From positions 1-10,028 of the forward strand of contig JBIOJB010000103.1 in the NCBI GenBank assembly GCA_044450465.1: a stretch of 10,028 nucleotides of DNA, in the 5' to 3' direction. Positions 6,428-10,028 of the stretch are shown in pieces; position 1 is the first letter of the stretch; each line of letters begins with the position of its first letter. A model generated the notes under the pieces. That model had not been told where the DNA came from, did no database searches, and saw only the letters and a program-made list of their open reading frames with translations. The stretch comes from JBIOJB01 sp044450465. Its GTDB lineage: Bacteria > Chloroflexota > Dormibacteria > Dormibacterales > Dormibacteraceae. The position numbers and the translations under genes are program-made.

Positions 6428-7641
6428 ACGATCACCGGCTCGGGCACGGGGATGATGAACTTGCCGCCCTGCTTCCGGTAGGCCGCCTGCTGCTCGAGGA
6501 TCTCGTCGGCGAAGTTCCACGTCAGCAGCAGGACGTGGTCTGGACGGTCCTCGACCAGCGCCTCGGGGGAGCGGACAAGCAGATGCGTGCCCGGCGTATA
6601 CAGGTCCTGCTTGACCGTGGAGCGGTCGGCCACGAAGTCGATCGTTTCACGTCCGATGCGGCAGAAGTTGAGCAGCGTCGCGCCCTTGGCCGACGCCCCG
6701 TAAGCCGCGATCCGGCTGCCCGAGGACTTGAGGTCGCCGAGAAAAGCAACCAGCTCCTTTTTCAAGCTTCTGACCTTGTCGCCGAAATCCCGGTAGAACT
6801 CGCGCTCGCCCACGCCCGCCTGGCGCTCCTCTTCCAGCAGCCTGCACACGCGGTCCGAAGGCCGGCCCGACAGCGCGGCGTGCACCTGAAGCGATCCGCC
6901 GTGCAGCGGGATCTCGTGCACGTCGACGATCTCGAGCCCGTGGCGCTTGAACAGCGGCTGCAGCGCGGTCAGCGAGTAGTAGCAGAGGTGCTCGTGGTAG
7001 ATGGTGTCGAACTCGAGGCGCTCGATCATGGGCTTGACGTGCGGAGCCTCGATCACCGCGACGCCATCGTTCTTGAGCGTGATCGCCATACCCGCCACGA
7101 AGCCGTTGAGGTCGGCCACGTGCGCGAGCACGTTGTTGGCGTGGATCACATCCGCCCGCCGTCCGCTGTCCCGCAGCTCCTGGGCCACCTCGCGCCCGAA
7201 GAAGCGAACCAGGGTCGGGATGCCTTTCTCCTCGGCCACCGCGGCCACGTTGGCGGCGGGCTCGATGCCCAGCACCGGCACGCCCGCCTGCTGGTAGAAC
7301 TGCAGGAGATAGCCGTCGTTGCTCGCGACCTCGACCACGAGGCTCTTGGAGTCGAGGCCGCGTTCGCGGATCAGCCTGTGGGCGAGCTCCTCCGAGTGCT
7401 TGACCATCGTGTCGGAGAAAGAGGACAGATACAGGTAGTGACCGAAGAGCTGCTCGGGTGGCACCGTCTCGGTGATCTGCACCAGCGCGCACGCGGGGCA
7501 GAATACGAGCTCGAGCGGAAAGGTCGGCTCGGGGCGCGAGAGGTCCTCCTCTCGCAGCAGGGCGTTGGCGAGCGGTGTCCGGCCGAGCGACAGCACGGGT
7601 TCCAGCTGCGTCGAGCCGCAGGAGCGGCAGGCGTGGCTCAC
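6424..7641 (-). CDS. Sugar C-methyltransferase, TylC3/TcaB9 type
   Basis: SAM-dependent methyltransferase of 405 residues with the three-part layout of NDP-4-keto-6-deoxysugar 3-C-methyltransferases. An N-terminal zinc knuckle has C5-x2-C8 and C48-x2-C51. The central Rossmann domain carries VVEVASNDGYLL (102-113) and IEPAANVA (126-133). The IYHEHLCYYS block (214-223) holds the Tyr/Glu/His residues known in this family for ketosugar deprotonation. The C-terminal domain has IAAYGASAKGATLLNF, about residues 313-328. In characterised members (TylC3, TcaB9) methylation occurs at C3 of a 4-keto sugar, which fits its place right after a CDP-glucose 4,6-dehydratase. GTG at 7641 overlaps the dehydratase stop as GTGA. 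The exact carbon methylated, and CDP rather than dTDP as carrier, are inferred from neighbours. Confidence 0.9.
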   Translation of the reverse strand: MSHACRSCGSTQLEPVLSLGRTPLANALLREEDLSRPEPTFPLELVFCPACALVQITETVPPEQLFGHYLYLSSFSDTMVKHSEELAHRLIRERGLDSKSLVVEVASNDGYLLQFYQQAGVPVLGIEPAANVAAVAEEKGIPTLVRFFGREVAQELRDSGRRADVIHANNVLAHVADLNGFVAGMAITLKNDGVAVIEAPHVKPMIERLEFDTIYHEHLCYYSLTALQPLFKRHGLEIVDVHEIPLHGGSLQVHAALSGRPSDRVCRLLEEERQAGVGEREFYRDFGDKVRSLKKELVAFLGDLKSSGSRIAAYGASAKGATLLNFCRIGRETIDFVADRSTVKQDLYTPGTHLLVRSPEALVEDRPDHVLLLTWNFADEILEQQAAYRKQGGKFIIPVPEPVIV

Positions 7642-8680
7642 GAAGCGAAGAACGCTCGATACCAGTCGATCGTCCGTACCAGGCCCTCGTTGAGCTGGAA
7701 GAGGGGCCGCCAGCCCAGCCTCTCGCGCGCCTTGGCCGCGCTGAGGTACTGGCAGCGGATCTCGTTCGTGGCCTCGCTGCGGATCTCGGGCTCGAGCTCG
7801 GACTTCATCAGCCCCAGGACGAGCCGGGTGAGCTCGATCACGCTGATGGGCTGCTCGTTGGAGAAGTTGAAGGCCTCGCCGGCAAGGGCGCGGTCGGCGG
7901 CCAGACGCTCGGCCGAGAGCGTGTAAGCGGCGGCGCCGTCCTCGACGTAGAAGTAATCGCGCACGAACTCGCCGTCCGATCGGATCACGGGCCGCTTACC
8001 GCGCAGGAGCGAGCGAATCGTGCCGGGCACGATGCGGCTCCAGTTCAGGTCACCGCCACCATAGAAATTGCCGCAACGAGTGATCAGCACGGGCAACCCG
8101 TAAGTGACGGCGTAAGACTGCGCGATGAGGTCGGCCGCCGACTTGCTGACGTCGTACGGATGGCGCCCGGCGAGCGGCGTGGTCTCGTCGTACGGCAGCT
8201 TCTCCTGGTCGCCGTAGGACTTGTCCGACGAGGCGACCACGATCTGCTTGACCGCGGGGCTGCGCCGGCAGGCCTCGAGCAGCGCCCAGGTCCCGGCCAC
8301 GTTGGTCTCGAAGGTCGAGATCGGGTTGCGGTTGGCGATCGGGACGATGGTCTGCGCGGCCAGGTGCAGCACGGTGTCGACCTCGTACTCGCCCAGGACG
8401 CGCTCGAGCAAGCGCTGGTCGCGCAGGTCTCCTCGTACGGTCTTGACCTGGTCGATGAGGCCGGCGCGGAGGAGCTCGCTCTGCGGCACCCAGTCGCGCA
8501 CCAGGCACACGACGTCCGCGCCCGCGGCGACCAGGCGCTTGACCAGCCATCCGCCCACGAGCCCGGACCCGCCTGTGACGAGGGTCGGGCGGTCGCGCCA
8601 GAAGTCAGCCGGTGCCTCGGCGCTTTGCAGGGGCCCCCGCGAACTCCCGGCGCAGCCTCAGAGGTCGTGGGGACTTTCAC
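7638..8680 (-). CDS. rfbG: CDP-glucose 4,6-dehydratase with apparent start-region frameshift
   Basis: Converts CDP-D-glucose to CDP-4-keto-6-deoxy-D-glucose with bound NAD. Seen: FW (8603-8598), the TGGSGLVGGW nucleotide loop (from 8576), SSDKSYG (8231-8211), PYDVSK (8159-8142), then TRCGNFYGGGDLNWSRIVPG and RDYFYVEDGAA, the hallmark of RfbG over other 4,6-dehydratases. The frame has no ATG, GTG or TTG between its upstream stop (8658-8660) and GTG at 8558, and that GTG would cut off the NAD loop. A GTG at 8680, overlapping the rfbF stop as GTGA, opens the frame one base away. Joining the two across the G5C4 run at 8630-8638 gives about 347 residues, near the family length. The indel may be a sequencing error, a real mutation, or less likely a programmed slip. 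Otherwise intact. Confidence 0.87.
8630..8638 (-). other. Probable frameshift site in G5C4 run of rfbG
   Basis: On the minus strand, five G then four C lie between the GTG start at 8680 and the conserved FW of the dehydratase. One additional base within 8604-8657 would join both frames, and this is the longest homopolymer pair in that interval. In the start frame the run also reads G GGC CCC, a formal X XXY YYZ slippery heptamer in the correct -1 direction. Such GC-rich heptamers are not known to me as efficient slip sites. Confidence 0.6.
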
Positions 8681-9447
8681 TGCCAGGTCTTCCAGGGCGG
8701 ATCGCCGCCCTGCCACAGGCCTTCGAGGAGGCGGACGTCGCGCAGGGTGTCCATGCACTGCCAGAACTGGTCGTGCTTGTAGGCCGCCAGCTGCCGGTCG
8801 GCGGCCAGGTGCTCGAGGGCGTCGGCCTCCAGGCTCGGGTCCTCTCCGCCGAGATAGTCGAACACTCCCGGCTCCAGGACCATGAAGCCGCCGTTGATCC
8901 AGCCCTCGCCGATCTGGGGCTTCTCGGTGAAGTCGGCCACCAGGTCGCCGTCGAAGATCAGGCCGCCAAACCGTGACGGGGGCCGGACCGCGGTCACCGT
9001 CGCGAGCCGCCCGTGCTTGCGGTGGAACCGCAGCAATTGCTGCAGGTCGATGTCGCAGACCCCGTCGCCGTACGTGAGCATGAAGGTCTCGCCTTCGAGC
9101 CACGGCTGCAGGTGCTTGACGCGCGCGCCGGTGTTGGTCTTGAGCCCGGTGTCGATGAGGTGCACCGTCCAGGCCTTGTCGGCCGCCTCGTGGAAGCTGG
9201 GCTGGCCGGTGGCCAGGTCGACGGTCAGGTTGGCGCGCAGCCGGTGGTAGTCGAGGAAATAGCGCTTGATCTCCTCGCCCTTGTAGCCCAGCGCGACCAC
9301 GAACTCGTTGAATCCGTGGTGCACGTAGTGTTTCATGATGTGCCAGATGATCGGGTGGCCCCCGATCTCGACCAGGGGCTTCGGCCTGATCTCGGTCTCT
9401 TCCGAAAGGCGGGTGCCGAGGCCGCCGGCCAGGATCACGACCTTCAT
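8677..9447 (-). CDS. rfbF: Glucose-1-phosphate cytidylyltransferase
   Basis: Makes CDP-glucose from CTP and glucose-1-phosphate, the committed step to CDP-linked 6-deoxy and 3,6-dideoxy sugars. It has 256 residues, matching the roughly 257-residue RfbF family. Seen: MKVVILAGGLGTRL with the nucleotidyltransferase signature at the N-terminus, EIRPKPLVEIGG (residues 19-30), WHIMKHYVHHGFNEFVVALGYKG, then MLTYGDGVCD with the metal-binding Asp, FTEKP and GWINGGFMV, and WQCMDTLRD near the C-terminus. The EIRPKP and GWINGGF blocks favour cytidylyl- over thymidylyl- or guanylyltransferases. ATG at 9447 is preferred over ATG at 9504 because family members begin exactly at MKVVILAGG. No Shine-Dalgarno sits near it. 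It follows an 81-bp gap and heads the operon, its stop overlapping the proposed rfbG start. Confidence 0.95.
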   Translation of the reverse strand: MKVVILAGGLGTRLSEETEIRPKPLVEIGGHPIIWHIMKHYVHHGFNEFVVALGYKGEEIKRYFLDYHRLRANLTVDLATGQPSFHEAADKAWTVHLIDTGLKTNTGARVKHLQPWLEGETFMLTYGDGVCDIDLQQLLRFHRKHGRLATVTAVRPPSRFGGLIFDGDLVADFTEKPQIGEGWINGGFMVLEPGVFDYLGGEDPSLEADALEHLAADRQLAAYKHDQFWQCMDTLRDVRLLEGLWQGGDPPWKTWQ

Positions 9448-9455
9448 CCGACAGA

Positions 9456-9461
9456 ATGTTA
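9456..9461 (-). promoter_or_regulatory. Candidate -10 element (TAACAT) before rfbF
   Basis: TAACAT (TANNNT pattern) lies 8 nt before the rfbF ATG in the only real gap (9448-9528) of the right-hand cluster. No ribosome site lies near the ATG; a GGAGGGG at 9475-9481 is too far away. No good -35 is seen 17 nt upstream, where the sequence is G/C only. The rest of the gap is C-rich on this strand and holds a GGGGCGGCCCC inverted pair without a T tract, so I do not call a terminator. Weak call. Confidence 0.22.
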
Positions 9462-9528
9462 CCCGCGGGGGCCGCCCCTCCTGACTTGCCTTCCCTCGCT
9501 CCATCGGGCGGGGCAGGGGGTGAGGGGC

Positions 9529-10028
9529 TCAGGCCTGCGCCAGGTCCTCGTCCGCCCGCCTGGCCCGGTTGAACACCGCGCGCGTCACGCGGTTGTACAC
9601 GGGATACACGAGCGCCGCCATCAACAAGAGCAGCGCCCACCGCCCCCATTTCTTGTCGCGCGCCGCCACTCCGAGGCTCGACGCCAGGTCACGCCGCAGG
9701 TGCGCGGCTACTCGCCAGTTGAGGAGGCAGAAGTTGACCAGGAACGACGCGCACAGCGCAACCCTGGCGGACATCGTGTACGGCGCGAGCCAGATCGAGC
9801 GCAGCAGCTCGACCGCCAGGCAGCTCCAGCAGACGCCGATGCCTCCTTGCGAGCTGAGGGACCCCGCCATGTCCGGCTGGTTCTTGACCGCCACGAGGCG
9901 GTAGGAGAGGAGCCGCTCGGGCACGACCAGCACCGGGCCGCGCAGGCAGAGCTCGAGCAGGACGACTACGTCGAATCCCCACGTCGCCACTGCTCTCCGC
10001 GTGCTGCGCAGGGCGTCGGTCCTGGCCA
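9529..10028 (-). CDS. C-terminal part of a probable family 2 glycosyltransferase with a membrane helix
   Basis: The frame is open from the right window edge to TGA at 9529-9531, about 165 codons, and the N-terminus lies outside. The visible start of the fragment, W-G-x-D-V-V-V-L-L-E-L then G-P-V-L-V-V-P-E-R-L-L-S-Y-R (about residues 16-41 of the fragment), matches the end of GT-A glycosyltransferases, where the catalytic-domain tail reads GxD..LLLEL...GPF..VPE.LFxYR. A hydrophobic segment WALLLLMAALVYPVYNRV near the C-terminus could anchor the enzyme, and the tail is Arg-rich. The DxD and nucleotide-binding parts cannot be seen, so donor and acceptor are unknown. Its stop is 81 bp from rfbF, so it may be co-transcribed. 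The main alternative is another membrane-associated transferase of the locus. Confidence 0.6.
   Translation of the reverse strand, partial: ARTDALRSTRRAVATWGFDVVVLLELCLRGPVLVVPERLLSYRLVAVKNQPDMAGSLSSQGGIGVCWSCLAVELLRSIWLAPYTMSARVALCASFLVNFCLLNWRVAAHLRRDLASSLGVAARDKKWGRWALLLLMAALVYPVYNRVTRAVFNRARRADEDLAQA

Noticed and set aside
6535..7926. Long open frame (463 codons) on the plus strand opposite the C-methyltransferase and rfbG
   Set aside because: Antisense shadow of GC-rich coding sequence. It is low-complexity, rich in Arg, Val and Ala with no domain pattern, and the minus-strand frames carry clear family motifs.
8630..8638. Programmed -1 ribosomal frameshifting as the leading explanation for rfbG
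   Set aside because: The heptamer pattern fits formally, but G GGC CCC allows poor tRNA re-pairing compared with A/T-rich slip sites, and I could not identify a convincing downstream stem or pseudoknot. A one-base indel is simpler.
7575..8885. 436-codon plus-strand open frame across rfbG and the end of rfbF
   Set aside because: Same kind of shadow; it crosses a gene boundary of the real minus-strand genes and shows no recognisable domain.
9462..9528. Possible terminator between the glycosyltransferase and rfbF (GGGGCGGCCCC inverted pair)
   Set aside because: The stem is only four pairs with a three-base loop and no T tract follows; in sequence this GC-rich such pairs are common.
8084..9649. 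521-codon minus-strand open frame out of phase with rfbF and rfbG
   Set aside because: It is a +1/-1 shadow over most of its length, Arg/Ala/Pro-rich. Only its short part after GTG at 8680 is of interest, as the probable true N-terminus of rfbG before the frameshift.
1..10028. CRISPR arrays, tRNA/rRNA genes, insertion sequences, attachment sites
   Set aside because: No direct-repeat arrays, transposase motifs, flanking inverted repeats or RNA-gene signatures were found by reading; the window is nearly all protein-coding.

Overview
The window is a stretch of a surface-polysaccharide (O-antigen, exopolysaccharide or S-layer glycan type) biosynthesis locus from a high-GC bacterium. GTG and TTG starts, NTGA gene overlaps and GC-rich third positions are consistent with a soil actinobacterial, chloroflexotal or deltaproteobacterial/myxobacterial type genome. 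No rRNA, tRNA or clade-specific marker is present, so the phylum cannot be settled from these 10 kb. Almost the whole window is coding, and all genes but one lie on the minus strand.

Right part, read on the minus strand from the right edge: the C-terminal end of a probable family 2 glycosyltransferase (9529-10028), an 81-bp gap, then a tightly packed nucleotide-sugar operon. Its genes are rfbF (glucose-1-phosphate cytidylyltransferase, 8677-9447), rfbG (CDP-glucose 4,6-dehydratase, 7638-8680, with an apparent frameshift near its start), a TylC3/TcaB9-like sugar C-methyltransferase (6424-7641), an RmlC-like cupin sugar epimerase (5966-6427), an extended SDR sugar ketoreductase/epimerase (5061-5969) and a CmcI-like methyltransferase (4294-5064). 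Every junction in this six-gene run is a 3- or 4-nt stop/start overlap (GTGA, GTGA, ATGA, GTGA, TTGA). Read in order, the enzymes would make CDP-glucose, convert it to CDP-4-keto-6-deoxyglucose, add a C-methyl group (probably at C3), epimerise, and reduce the 4-ketone. The predicted product is a CDP-linked branched 6-deoxyhexose. The methyltransferase at the end may O-methylate the sugar or the finished glycan.

Middle: a lone plus-strand TylF/MycF-like O-methyltransferase (3511-4281) converges on the CmcI-like gene and diverges from the next minus-strand unit across a 38-bp gap.

Left part: a Wzx-type flippase (1940-3472) is translationally coupled (TGATG) to an unusual 337-residue protein with two PD-(D/E)XK-nuclease-like halves (927-1940). 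Next comes gmd, GDP-mannose 4,6-dehydratase (1-912, C-terminus beyond the left edge). gmd adds a second activated deoxysugar route (GDP-rhamnose, GDP-fucose or GDP-perosamine type). Together the locus points to a hydrophobic, deoxy- and methyl-rich glycan exported by a Wzx route. The items most worth a second look are the C-methyl CDP-sugar operon, the rfbG start-region frameshift, and the tandem nuclease-like protein embedded in a glycan locus.
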